Shown here piece after piece: positions 28,492 to 37,509 of a stretch of 64,000 nt of DNA. Numbering within the stretch: position 1 is the first letter of the stretch; every line of letters starts with the position of its first letter. The position numbers and the translations under genes were made by a program. Origin of the DNA: Cyanomargarita calcarea GSE-NOS-MK-12-04C (GTDB lineage Bacteria; Cyanobacteriota; Cyanobacteriia; Cyanobacteriales; Nostocaceae); assembly GCA_019359595.1 (NCBI GenBank), contig JAHHGZ010000015.1, forward strand, positions 62,001 to 126,000. Direction: 5' to 3'. Below the pieces are notes generated by a model. The model worked only from the letters and a program-made list of their open reading frames with translations, did not search any database and was not told the DNA's origin.

Positions 28492-29214
28492 ATGGATCGA
28501 TTTCGAGTAGAAGTTATAGCTAAAACATCAAACCCGCAGCAGGTGATATACGCTGCCATGCATCAGGACTACACAGAGACCTTTGTATACGACGAGCGCG
28601 AAGATTGGCCCACCGAAGAACAATCTGGTGAAATCATCGTCAAACGCTTACTAGCTGGGGATAGAGGGCATTTTGGATGCATAGAACACCCGCAAATAGT
28701 ATTTAACTGTGGCTATTTTCCCCACAGCGTCATGCAGCAGGCTCGTACTCATCGGACAGGGGTATCATTTGATGTGCAATCTTATAGATACACTAGCAAT
28801 CAGCTAATCGATGCAATTGAAGGTAGAAAAGACATTGAAGAAGTTTTTTATCTGCGTCCAGTTGGTAATTATGCCAATCGCCAAGGTAAGAAATATTACT
28901 ATTCACCCGAACAGCGCGAAGAAGATTTAGATTGGTGTAAGACTGCTGCAAAGCGATACAAAGCCGATATGGATGCGGGAATGTCAGAAGAACATGCAAG
29001 GGGGAAAATACCCTTTGATTATCGTCAGCATTTCGTCGTTAGTTTTAATATGCGATCGCTTCTCCACTTCCTCGACTTGCGGTACAAAAAAGACGCACAA
29101 CTGGAAATCCAAAAGCTTTGCGAAATGATGTTTCCCCACTTAGAAGAATGGACACCAGCTATAGCTGCTTGGTATAAATCAACCCGTCTCGGTAAAGCTA
29201 GACTTTCGCCTTGA
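28492..29214 (+). CDS. thyX: FAD-dependent thymidylate synthase ThyX
   Basis: About 240 residues from ATG 28492 (AAGAGGA 8 nt upstream; the TTG at 28417 is discarded). It converts dUMP to dTMP using methylenetetrahydrofolate and NAD(P)H with FAD, replacing ThyA. The ThyX motif is visible as RTHRTGVSFDVQSYR at residues 85-99. The length fits the family and both ends look intact. The stop lies only 13 bp from the left end of the CAST. dcd, another pyrimidine-nucleotide gene, lies on the far side, so the transposon probably split a thyX/dcd neighbourhood. Confidence 0.93.
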   Translation: MDRFRVEVIAKTSNPQQVIYAAMHQDYTETFVYDEREDWPTEEQSGEIIVKRLLAGDRGHFGCIEHPQIVFNCGYFPHSVMQQARTHRTGVSFDVQSYRYTSNQLIDAIEGRKDIEEVFYLRPVGNYANRQGKKYYYSPEQREEDLDWCKTAAKRYKADMDAGMSEEHARGKIPFDYRQHFVVSFNMRSLLHFLDLRYKKDAQLEIQKLCEMMFPHLEEWTPAIAAWYKSTRLGKARLSP

Positions 29215-29227
29215 ATGAAGGAAGAAG

Positions 29228-29300
29228 TGTACATTAACTAATTATTTGTCACCGTTAACAGATTAGTGTCACTTTTAACAAATTCATGTCACTGTTAACA
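29228..29300 (+). repeat. CAST right-type end (array side) with TnsB-site repeats
   Basis: Terminal TGTACA at 29228, then TGTCA-containing sites at 29247, 29267 and 29287, exactly 20 bp apart, each followed by a TTAACA(A/G)A-like tail. The regular spacing is what TnsB-binding arrays show. Confidence 0.82.
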
Positions 29301-29456
29301 AACTTATCTTGTCCAATTGTATTGGCTAACCATTAACAAAACAATAACGTTAAACTTTCCAATGTGGTGTGTTAGCCATACATCAACCTTGCCACAGCGT
29401 AACACCATTTTTAAAACTTACGTTGTGCTTAACTTTCCTATTTTCAATCTGCCCAT

Positions 29457-29783
29457 CTTTCAACCCACCTCAAGCTAGGAGGGGTGTTGAAACCTATCAG
29501 AGCTTCCTTCTTAATTTTTTGAGGATTCCTTTCAAACCACCTCAAGCTAGGAGGGGTGTTGAAACCGTTGTTTTTTGAAGTATTTACCCCCAAATTGACC
29601 TTCTTTCAAACCACCTCAAGCTAGGAGGGGTGTTGAAACACTTTAAATGTCATCTATGCAAATCAATCAGGGGTCTTTCAAACCACCTCAAGCTAGGAGG
29701 GGTGTTGAAACTGGTAGGAAGTTAGCGCAAGCTGGTAAGTTTGCTGCTTTCAAACCACCTCAAGCTAGGAGGGGTGTTGAAAC
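29457..29783 (-). CRISPR. V-K-type CRISPR array, 5 repeats and 4 spacers
   Basis: Five 37-nt repeats at 29457-29493, 29529-29565, 29603-29639, 29675-29711 and 29747-29783, separated by spacers of 35, 37, 35 and 35 nt. Four repeats are identical; the one at 29457 differs by one base, consistent with the leader-distal end. Read on the minus strand the repeat begins GTTTCAACACC and ends GGTTTGAAAG, like the ShCAST/AcCAST V-K repeats, which also end in TTGAAAG. The array lies between the cas12k stump and the transposon end, as in V-K CASTs. No tracrRNA region was found beside it. Confidence 0.93.
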
Positions 29784-29806
29784 TGCACTAGGGTGCAGAG
29801 CGCGGT

Positions 29807-29944
29807 CTCAAAATCCGGATGTTGACGCATCTGCATCAATAACTCATTGATTAGTGGGGTATTAAGTTCAGCCATCAGTTTCCATAACTTTTGGCGGGTA
29901 GAGGCACTGGCTACTAAACGGCACTGAATTGTAATTTGGCTTAT
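29807..29944 (-). pseudogene. cas12k: cas12k N-terminal stump
   Basis: 46 codons reading ISQITIQCRLV, then TRQKLWKLMAELNTPLINEL and QHPDFE. This is nearly the start of the ShCAST Cas12k protein (SQITIQARL, QQLWKLMADLNTPLINELL, QHPDFE) as I remember it. The expected ATG is ATA at 29942-29944, and homology stops after codon 46, 23 bp before the first CRISPR repeat. About 590 residues including the RuvC-like region, and the tracrRNA that normally follows cas12k, are gone. Cas12k is the RNA-guided target-recognition protein of V-K transposition, so guided insertion cannot work from this locus. Confidence 0.88.
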
Positions 29945-30017
29945 AAATTAGCCAATAAACAAATATGTCTAATAATAACATTTTTGTTCAATAAAAGGCT
30001 TGTGTAAGATAAAAATT

Positions 30018-30449
30018 ATGCAAGAAGCATTTTTTACGAGCAAACAAGCGGCTGAAATTACAGGTTGTACCCTCCGGCAATTGCAGTATTGGCGGGAGAA
30101 AGAGGTAGTTGTACCTACTATTAGTGATACGGGGACGGGACGTAGTGTTTATTACTCTCGTTCGGAGGTTATGGAATTGGCGGTGATGGAATATTGTCTC
30201 GGAGTGGGTTTAAATTTTGAGGTGGCTGCTGCAACCGTTAAACGGCTGAAAGATGAGGGGTTGTTTAAGAGCAGCGATGAGAAAGTACCTCAGCGTTTTA
30301 TGTTGTGGTGGGATGGGAAGAAGAGGAAACTGGAGCTTGTGAGGTTTGATTTAGAGAAGGCGATCGCATCTCTAAATCAGGGTAGACCTGTGATTCCGAT
30401 ATGGTTAGATGTTATCTATCAGCAATTAGTCAAGAAAATACAAAAGTAA
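30018..30449 (+). CDS. cvkR: CvkR-type MerR-family repressor of V-K CAST
   Basis: 143 residues from ATG 30018. An N-terminal MerR-like winged helix is visible (FFTSKQAAEITGCTLRQLQYWREKEVVVPT, then GRSVYYSRSEV). The rest has no metal-binding cysteines, so it is not a classical metal sensor. In V-K CASTs a divergent MerR gene next to cas12k encodes CvkR, which represses cas12k and transposition genes. Here it is still divergent from the cas12k stump with a 73-bp AT-rich gap that should hold its operator. The gene looks intact although its main target is lost, and it might act on other CAST copies in the genome. Confidence 0.85.
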   Translation: MQEAFFTSKQAAEITGCTLRQLQYWREKEVVVPTISDTGTGRSVYYSRSEVMELAVMEYCLGVGLNFEVAAATVKRLKDEGLFKSSDEKVPQRFMLWWDGKKRKLELVRFDLEKAIASLNQGRPVIPIWLDVIYQQLVKKIQK

Positions 30450-30497
30450 AATGGTTGTTAATACTACAAATATAATATTTGGGTATTTTCTTAACCA

Positions 30498-31395
30498 TCA
30501 GAAAGTTCGTACTCTTGTCGAACTGATGATTTCTGGATGCAGTTTATAGTTATTGCTATTGGGAGAATTGTCATCAACATCTTCTATTGATTCAAAGCTC
30601 ACATTTTTGCCCATCGCCTTACCTATAAGCTCCATAAGTTCTTCTGCTCTAGCTTGGAAAAATGCTTCAAAATTATCGCACTGCAAAATATTGAGTTCGA
30701 TGCAGTGCGATTGCATTATTTCTTCCAGGCTAGCTACAGCAGTTCCATGACTGGAAGCGGGTTTCACGATGTTTCCAATCATCTCGAAGGCTAAAATCGC
30801 CTACACAATAACTCGAACTCATTAAGTCGAAGAAATTTAAATCGCATCCTGCAGTGTTGGTGTCTTCAAAAACCTGACATACTCCTTCTTTGGGTAATGA
30901 GTCGCGTAGTTTAATTACTGGTATTTGATAATGCTCGAATTTTTTCAGAACTTCTAATTCTAAAGTGTCAATTAATTGGAGTTTTTGGGGGTCGTATTGC
31001 CAATACTTAGAAAATTTGCTGCGCCATTCGGAGAAAAAGAATACTTTCGACAAGGGAAATAATAGGGCTTCATATTCGTGTTCTGGTGTCGAACAGTTGA
31101 TCGAATCCCCGTTTCTGGTTCGCATGACTTTTGTTTCGGGTAATGCGATGATGGCAGTCTTGCGTTAGCGAAGCTTTCCGAAGGAATCGCATTCTGATTC
31201 GAGGCTTTTTTCAATATCTAGGTAGTACCATTTTTCGATTAATTTCTGGCTTTTGGGGTCTTTGATAATAACGGGTTGCTCGGATAGCAGCACCATGAAT
31301 AAAGTTGTTAGTCTTTGCTGTCCATCAAGTACGAGTAAATTTGGTAATTGAGAAGCAGGATTTCTGACACCATCAAGTAAGCGAGGTTTAAATTG
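30498..31395 (-). pseudogene. DUF262 (GmrSD-type) protein, fragmented
   Basis: Three consecutive minus-strand frames together read as one DUF262 protein: VLDGQQRLTTLFM (31290-31340), PVIKLRDSLPKEGVCQVFEDTNTAG with FSLRDDW (30790-30930), and a C-terminal FEAFFQARAEELMELIGKAMGK (30600-30670). The conserved DGQQR motif belongs to the GmrS-like NTPase half of type IV/GmrSD restriction systems. Two frame breaks and loss of about 80 N-terminal residues make it a pseudogene; one break coincides with a palindromic repeat (GCGAAGCTTTCCGAAGGAATCGC) near 31165-31190. The 5' end abuts the hsdS fragment. Confidence 0.75.
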
Positions 31396-34040
31396 TGGAT
31401 AACCACATCTCAAATTGACTTTAATTCAATAATTTCCTCACATGAATTTATTACTGAATATGGCTTAAAAAATTCAGCCACAAAAGTATATCCTAAAAAT
31501 ACGTTGCTTATGGCAATGTATGGACAGGGGAAAACAAGAGGCAAGGTAGCTATATTAGAAATTAATGCAACTATAAATCAAGCTTGCGCTGCAATTACTC
31601 TCAACCAAAATATTTATAATAGTTATATATTTTTTTATTTATCTCACAATTATGAGGAAATCAGAAAACTCAGCAATACTGGAAATCAAGAAAATCTCAA
31701 TGGGAACATTATAAAATCTATCAGTGTCCCCCTTCCCCCGCTCCCCGAACAAAAAGCGATCGCACTCACCCTTTCCGATACAGATGCACTAATTGCAGCG
31801 TGCGATCGCGCTATTACCAAAAAGCGCAACATCAAGCAGGGAATGATGCAGCAGCTTCTCACGGGTAAGATGCGATCGCCCGGTTTTAGCGGTGAGTGGG
31901 AGGTGAAGAAGTTGGGGGAGATTGGAGAGGTCAAAGGAGGTAAAAGATTACCTAAAGGAAAATTATTATCCAAGATACCAACACCATACCCTTACATAAA
32001 AGTCTCTGATATGTTCTATGGTGGAGTTTCATCAGAAAATATAGAGTATGTTCCAGCGGAAGTTTTTCCTTCAATCAAAAACTACCGTATTTATAAAGAC
32101 GACTTATTTATTTCTGTTGCAGGAACATTGGGAATAGTAGGAAAAATTCCAGATTCATTAAAAGAAGTTTATAGCCTGCTGCGCTACGGTGTAAAAATTA
32201 AAGCAGAAGTCGGGGAAAACACACAAACCATTGAATTAATTAACTGGAAAGAACCCTTAGAAAATGACTTTGCGATCGCCGAAGAAGTCACCGTCAAGGG
32301 CGAAAATACCAAGCGACCAGATATAGTTTTATATATTAACGGCATTGCCCTTGGTGTACTGGAACTTAAACGCAGTACTGTCTCTGTCTCCGAAGGCATC
32401 CGTCAAAACCTCGACAATCAAAAATCCCTTTTTATTCAGCCTTTCTTTGAAACATCTGAGAAATATTATCTTACCTGGAAAGAAGATAGTTACAGCGATA
32501 AAACTCTTCTAAATCGCCATTTACTGCAAATTTGCAACAAAGAACGCTTTCTAGAACTCATCCACAATTTTATTGTTTTTGACCTGGGTATCAAAAAAAT
32601 CTGCCGTTTCCATCAATATTTTGGTGTCAAAGCTGCCCAAACTCACCTTCGTCGCAGGGATGGTGGTATTATTTGGCACTCTCAAGGTAGTGGCAAAAGT
32701 TTAACAATGGTTTGGCTTGCCAAATGGATTCAGGAAAATATCATTGATGCCCGTGTTTTAATTATCACCGACCGCGAAGAACTCGACGGTCAAATCCAAG
32801 GTGATTTTTTAGGTGTTAACGAAAACATCTATCTTACCAAAAGCGGTAAAGATTTGATTGACACCCTCAATGATGCGAAACACTGGTTACTTTGTTCTTT
32901 AATCCATAAATTTGGTAAAAAGAAACAACCTGACTACGACAACTATATAGCCCAACTCAAACACAGTTTACCCTCAAATTTTCGAGCAAAGGGTGATATT
33001 TACGTCTTTATTGATGAATGTCACCGCACCCAATCGGGTAAACTTCATAAAGCCATGAAGGAACTAATGCCGAATGCAGTGCTGGTGGGTTTCACTGGAA
33101 CACCTTTATTAAAGAAGGATAAAGAACAAAATAGCACCGAAGTATTTGGTGACTATATTCACACGTACAAATTTAATGAAGCTGTAAGCGATAAAGTTGT
33201 CCTCGATTTGCGTTACGAAGCTCGCAACGTTGACCAAAATATTACCTCACCAGGCAGGATTGACCAATGGTTTGAAGCCAAAACCAAAGGTTTAACTGAC
33301 TATGCCAAAACCAAACTCAAGCAGCGCTGGGGAACGATGCAAAAAGTTCTCAGTTCCAAATCCCGGTTAGAGAAAATCGTTGCGGACATTATCCTTGATT
33401 TTGAAACCAAAGACCGCTTATCAAATGGTCGTGGTAATGCGATGCTGGTTTCTGGCAGCATTTACGAAGCATGTAAATACTACGAATTATTTCAAAATGC
33501 AGGTTTTCCCAAATGCGCGATTGTCACTTCCTACGACGGTAGTTCCCAAAGCATCAAAGGGGAAAGCACCGGAGAAGATAAACCTACCGAAAAAATAGAG
33601 CAATATGAGATTTATCAAAAAATGCTCAAGGGTAAAGCAGCAGAGAGTTTTGAGCAGGAAGTCAAACAACAATTTATCCACGAACCAGCCAAAATGAAAC
33701 TGTTGATAGTAGTCGATAAACTTCTAACAGGTTTCGACGCACCCTCAGCAACCTACCTCTACATCGATAAAACCATGCGCGACCACGGGTTATTTCAAGC
33801 AATCTGTCGCGTCAACCGCTTAGATGGAGATGATAAGGAATACGGTTACATTATCGACTACAAAGACCTATTTAAAAGCTTAGAAAAATCCGTTACTGAC
33901 TACACAAGAGACGCATTTGATAATTATGACACCGAGGATATTGATGGACTGTTAAGCGATCGCCTGCAAAAAGGTGCGGAACGTTTAGAAGAAAGTCGAG
34001 AAAGCATCAAAGCTTTGTGTGAACCAGTGGAACCACCTCA
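31393..34040 (+). pseudogene. HsdS-HsdR deletion fusion (type I restriction-modification)
   Basis: One long frame of two incomplete proteins. Residues 1-~261 are an HsdS specificity subunit lacking its first recognition half: central conserved segment PLPPLPEQKAIA...KKRNIKQGMMQQLLTGKMR, then part of a second recognition domain. From LLRYGVKIKAEVG (near 32176) it becomes HsdR, with the endonuclease core PDIVLYINGIALGVLELKR, Walker A QGSGKSLTM and helicase box FIDECHR. The first ~100 HsdR residues and the extreme C-terminus are missing; the ORF runs to 34113 in an unrelated tail. HsdM is absent. The helicase motifs survive, but as a type I enzyme it should be dead. Confidence 0.82.
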
Positions 34041-34550
34041 AGATACTCACGCTCAGAACGGGAATTTGTATCTGGTGAAAGTCATTATTTTCAAGGAAAA
34101 CGCTACTTACTAAACGTAATTTACCAGCAGGGTAATCCCGAAGTAAAAGTTAGAAATAATACCTACATCGACCTCTACGCCAGAGAAAACAGCGACACCA
34201 AACAACGCCAAGACGTGATGATGTCCTGGTATCGACAGCAATTAAAACAAGATATTCCCCAATTAATCGCCAAATGGGAACCGATTATGAATGTGCAAGT
34301 TGAAGACTGGGGAATCAAGCAGATGAAAACCAAATGGGGAACCTGCAACATCCGAGCCAAACGCATCTGGCTAAACCTAGAACTCGCCAAAAAAGCCAAA
34401 CATTGCCTAGAATACGTCGTAGTCCACGAAATGGCGCATTTACTGGAAAGAAGTCATGGCGATCGCTTTGTGGCTTTAATGAATAAATTTATGCCCAATT
34501 GGCGATTTTGTAAGGATGAACTGAATCGATCGCCACTTGGAAACTATTGA
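34041..34550 (+). pseudogene. YgjP/SprT-like zinc metallopeptidase, N-terminus lost
   Basis: The frame reads SEREFVSGESHYFQGKRYLLNV from about 34046 and continues to 34550 with no proper start. The first Met-initiated part is 34215-34550 (111 residues). The zinc motif VVHEMAHLLERSHGDRF is present, with upstream WGTCN as usual in the YgjP (DUF45) family. Genes of this family commonly follow hsdR in type I loci. Here the 5' quarter has been lost and the rest joined to the truncated hsdR. A shortened protein from 34215 might still be made. Confidence 0.75.
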
Positions 34551-35050
34551 GTTGTATTTTTGTCTTTTTCTTATTAGATTTACCAAAAGAACTAGAAAAG
34601 CTTTTTATCGGAGAAAGGCAGAAGGAAGAGGGCAGAGGGCAGAAGGAAATATAAAGCATAAAAGTAATAATAGATACCTCTGCTCTCCCTTCTGTCATAG
34701 GGGTACCCCCGCCACTATTGACGGTCTACGTTCAGGTGGGGTCAGAATCCCCATCTGAACGCCTCCTGCCTCTGCCTTCGTTCAATGGTTGCGAAATAGT
34801 ACAATTGTTTGCATAAGTTCGCAATAAGATATTTAGGTGCTTTCTGCCTGCTTATTTGCTTGATTGGAAGGATAGGGAAGAGAAAAATATAGGGGTTGAA
34901 ATCAGTAGTAAGTTCACTGTAGCCATAAGTTGTACTCGTAAGCTATAATTGTTGCTATAGATATATTTTAAATATTGTTGCAGAAAAGCCTTAAAATAGA
35001 ATGGCTTATTGAGCTATCATAATATTGTATTAGGATTAAATCTCTTAAAA
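34551..35050. other. Intergenic region with repeats
   Basis: Holds purine-rich repeats (AGAAGGAAGAGGGCAGAGG, near 34620) and a hairpin, CGTTCAG...CTGAACG at about 34728-34760. It is AT-rich before 35051. No gene recognised. Confidence 0.5.
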
Positions 35051-35830
35051 ATGACATTAGAAAACCTCAAAAACAAACCTCTTGTCGAGGCAATATTTGA
35101 GATTAGATGGCAAGTAGAACAGCAAAATCAACTTACCATAGACTCCAATACGCAGTTTATTTTTGGTAGGTTATTTAACAGTATAAGTTCAGAATATCCT
35201 ACATACGAACAACTACCTTCTTCAGTGATTCCCGACAATATGGCTGAAGGGTTAGTAAAACACAGATTTAGAAGTAAAGAAGGTTGGCCACTCGTACAAT
35301 TAGGAACTGGCATTTTAACTTTAAACGATACAGAGAACTATAGCTGGGTAGATTTTAAAAATAGAATAGTTTATGCTGTAAATCAACTTTATAAAGTTCA
35401 TCCAAATCAACAAGAATTTCGCCCTATACAACTAATATTAAGGTATGTAGATGCAGTAGATTTGCAATCAGAGGAGGATATTTATAAATTTTTGGAAGAG
35501 AAAATGAAGATTAACTTATCTCTGAATCCTTTACTTTTTCAAAAAACTTTAGTGGAAGAAAGCCCAATTCAATTTGATTTACAATTTGCGTTTAAATCTA
35601 CTAAACCTAATGGTGCTGTAAATTTTAGATTGTTTAAGGGTCAAAAAATAAATAATCAAAATAACGAATTAACAGAAGCCTTAATATGGGAAACAACTAT
35701 TCAATCACCTCAATCTGATATCCCTAAAATACCATTATATTTAGATACATGGCTAGAGGATGCTCACTCCATTGCTCATGATTGGTTTTTTACTTTAATT
35801 GAAGGTGATTTACAAAGGAGATTTGAGTAA
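35051..35830 (+). CDS. TIGR04255 family protein
   Basis: About 259 residues from the ATG at 35051 (the TTG at 35009 is rejected). It starts with LKNKPLVEAIFEIRW, the signature opening of TIGR04255, a family of unknown function scattered in accessory and defence regions. It is soluble, with no membrane or signal segments. It overlaps the next gene by one base (TAATG), so the two are co-translated. It is the first gene of an apparently complete three-gene operon inside the CAST. Very AT-rich (low GC compared with host genes such as rph), indicating horizontal origin. Confidence 0.78.
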   Translation: MTLENLKNKPLVEAIFEIRWQVEQQNQLTIDSNTQFIFGRLFNSISSEYPTYEQLPSSVIPDNMAEGLVKHRFRSKEGWPLVQLGTGILTLNDTENYSWVDFKNRIVYAVNQLYKVHPNQQEFRPIQLILRYVDAVDLQSEEDIYKFLEEKMKINLSLNPLLFQKTLVEESPIQFDLQFAFKSTKPNGAVNFRLFKGQKINNQNNELTEALIWETTIQSPQSDIPKIPLYLDTWLEDAHSIAHDWFFTLIEGDLQRRFE

Positions 35831-36513
35831 TGTTTCAAGGATTGACTAGTTCAAGTAGGGATTTAGAAGATAAGAATATATCAACTACACAAAAAGTCAG
35901 AAAAACAGAGAGTAAATTATTGTCTTTGTATTCTTCTAATAAGTATGTTATTAATATGGAGAATATCCCTAGTAGTCATTCGATTCAGGAAAAGAGAGAG
36001 GATACACAACTTTCTGATTTCATAACTTCTCTAGCAATATTAGAGGATAATTCAAGACAGCTTTATACAAACCCTATATTAGCACAAATAAAAATAAACT
36101 CCTCGAACTTTACTTCATTAGGTACGGAAGTATCTAACTTTAAGTTTCATACAATTAACAGTAGTGTAATTGATTTCGTCAATAATTCAGTTAACTATCT
36201 AAAACCTATTTATATTTTTAATAACCAATCAGAAATAATTAAGTATTTAAACGAAAAAAAACATTTAATTCCCTTGTTAATAGATGCTAGCCAAAAAATA
36301 AAAAAAGTTTTTACAAATGAAAAATTGCAGTTAAGGATTGTACACGATCCAGAAATAAAGTATTCTAAAAAATTAACAATTGACATTCATACTTCGCTTG
36401 ACGTAGATGAAGCATTTGACAAATTAAAAATATTAGATAATACTTGGTGGCTCGATATTTCCCCTTTAAGATATAATGATTTAGAGATTAATATTAATTT
36501 CGATGAAATTTGA
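35830..36513 (+). CDS. Hypothetical protein, middle gene of HEPN-like operon
   Basis: 227 residues, very AT-rich. I do not recognise a domain. The N-terminal ~45 residues are polar and likely disordered; the C-terminal half alternates hydrophobic and charged residues (KLQLRIVHDPEIKYSKKLTIDIHTSLDVDEAFDKLKILDNTWWLD). No signal peptide or membrane helix. It is coupled to TIGR04255 upstream (1-nt overlap) and to the HEPN-like gene downstream (11-nt overlap), so the three products probably act together. Function unknown. Confidence 0.65.
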   Translation: MFQGLTSSSRDLEDKNISTTQKVRKTESKLLSLYSSNKYVINMENIPSSHSIQEKREDTQLSDFITSLAILEDNSRQLYTNPILAQIKINSSNFTSLGTEVSNFKFHTINSSVIDFVNNSVNYLKPIYIFNNQSEIIKYLNEKKHLIPLLIDASQKIKKVFTNEKLQLRIVHDPEIKYSKKLTIDIHTSLDVDEAFDKLKILDNTWWLDISPLRYNDLEININFDEI

Positions 36514-36952
36514 TTGGTTAGAATACTATGATTTAGCGAAAGAATTAGCTGATGTAAATTCAACAAATTCCGGGGATTCATCGGATAATCCTAAATCAAA
36601 TAATCCTAAATCGAAAATTTCCGAAGCAAAGTTACGTTCATCTATCAGCAGAGCATATTATGGTGCATTTTGTACTGCTAGAAATTACTTACGAGATGTT
36701 TTGCTCGATCGAAGACTCTCAAAAGCTGGAAGTGCCGATATAAATGAGCACCAATATGTAGCTGATGAATTTAAACATAATAGAAGCAGCAAGAAAATGA
36801 TAGAAATAGGGAATGATTTAAGTCGGTTGCGTCAATTCAGGAACAAGTCAGATTATGATGACAATATATATAATTTAGAAAAAGAAGTGAGCTTTGCTTT
36901 AAAACTAGCTGAAAATATTATTACTAAAATAACTGAATTAATTAATAATTGA
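36503..36952 (+). CDS. HEPN-like domain protein
   Basis: 149 residues, all-helical. The pattern SSISRAYYGAFCTARNYLRDVL followed near the C-terminus by LRQFRNKSDYD is typical of HEPN-superfamily proteins (the AYYA...LR..R...DYD class). The catalytic RX4-6H of HEPN ribonucleases is not clearly present: a Tyr stands where the His would be, so RNase activity is uncertain. Residues 22-45 are a Ser/Asn/Lys-rich linker. It is the last gene of the TIGR04255/unknown/HEPN operon, and such compact modules in mobile elements are often toxin or defence units. The function here is inference. Confidence 0.72.
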   Translation: MKFDWLEYYDLAKELADVNSTNSGDSSDNPKSNNPKSKISEAKLRSSISRAYYGAFCTARNYLRDVLLDRRLSKAGSADINEHQYVADEFKHNRSSKKMIEIGNDLSRLRQFRNKSDYDDNIYNLEKEVSFALKLAENIITKITELINN

Positions 36953-36996
36953 ATAAACAACAAAATAGGCTACGATAGAATACAAATGTAGTATTT

Positions 36997-37509
36997 TTAA
37001 TTAACAAAAACTTTTTGCAACTTTACGATCTCCACGAAAGGCGTAAAACACCTGTGACACCACCCATCAACCCACAAAGCCGGAACCTTAAACCTAGCTC
37101 CACAATTAGGGCATTCCGACAACAACCGCAGCAGATGACGATTACACCCCTGCGTCTCCTTAAACTGCCACTCAATTCTGTGACAGGGAGACTCAGCATA
37201 ACAAGCCCCACATAAGCGAATCGGCTCCATTTTCATTCCCACCCCAGCAGGTGGCAACATCAGCACTAATCTATCAGCATCAATCCCCACCACAGCAGCC
37301 AAATTTTCCAACTGCTGATGAGAAGGCGGGGGATTAAACCGAAATTTCTCCCAACGTGTGATCGCACCCCCAAGTCCCGCAGCTTTACCCAACCCAGACG
37401 GAGTTAAATCATTCGCTCGTCGAAACCTTCCCAAAAAATGACTTAAACTTTCTCCATCAAAGGGTTCGATTCGGAAAAGCCAAGGCTTAATATCTTCCGC
37501 TTCTATCAC
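36997..37509 (-). CDS. tniQ: TniQ transposition protein of V-K CAST
   Basis: 170 residues, starting with GTG in a GTGA overlap with the upstream TnsB-TnsC fusion. The sequence closely follows the small V-K TniQ: KPWLFRIEPFDGESLSHFLGRFRRAN, PPAGVGM, then zinc-finger cysteines RLCGACYAESPCHRIEWQ and ECPNCGARF...CHRC. TniQ links the TnsC filament to the Cas12k-guide complex at the target. It appears full length and free of stops, the only core transposition gene left intact here. Confidence 0.92.
   Translation of the reverse strand: MIEAEDIKPWLFRIEPFDGESLSHFLGRFRRANDLTPSGLGKAAGLGGAITRWEKFRFNPPPSHQQLENLAAVVGIDADRLVLMLPPAGVGMKMEPIRLCGACYAESPCHRIEWQFKETQGCNRHLLRLLSECPNCGARFKVPALWVDGWCHRCFTPFVEIVKLQKVFVN

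Noticed and set aside
29457-29493. Plus-strand reading of the array with a GTTGAAAC 3' handle
   Set aside because: Considered at first, but the minus-strand repeat ends in TTTGAAAG like V-K arrays, the cas12k stump reads minus, and the mutated terminal repeat is at the leader-distal end.
29369-29850. Two plus-strand ORFs through the CRISPR array
   Set aside because: They translate the repeats (PPQARRGVET units) and are artefacts of the array.
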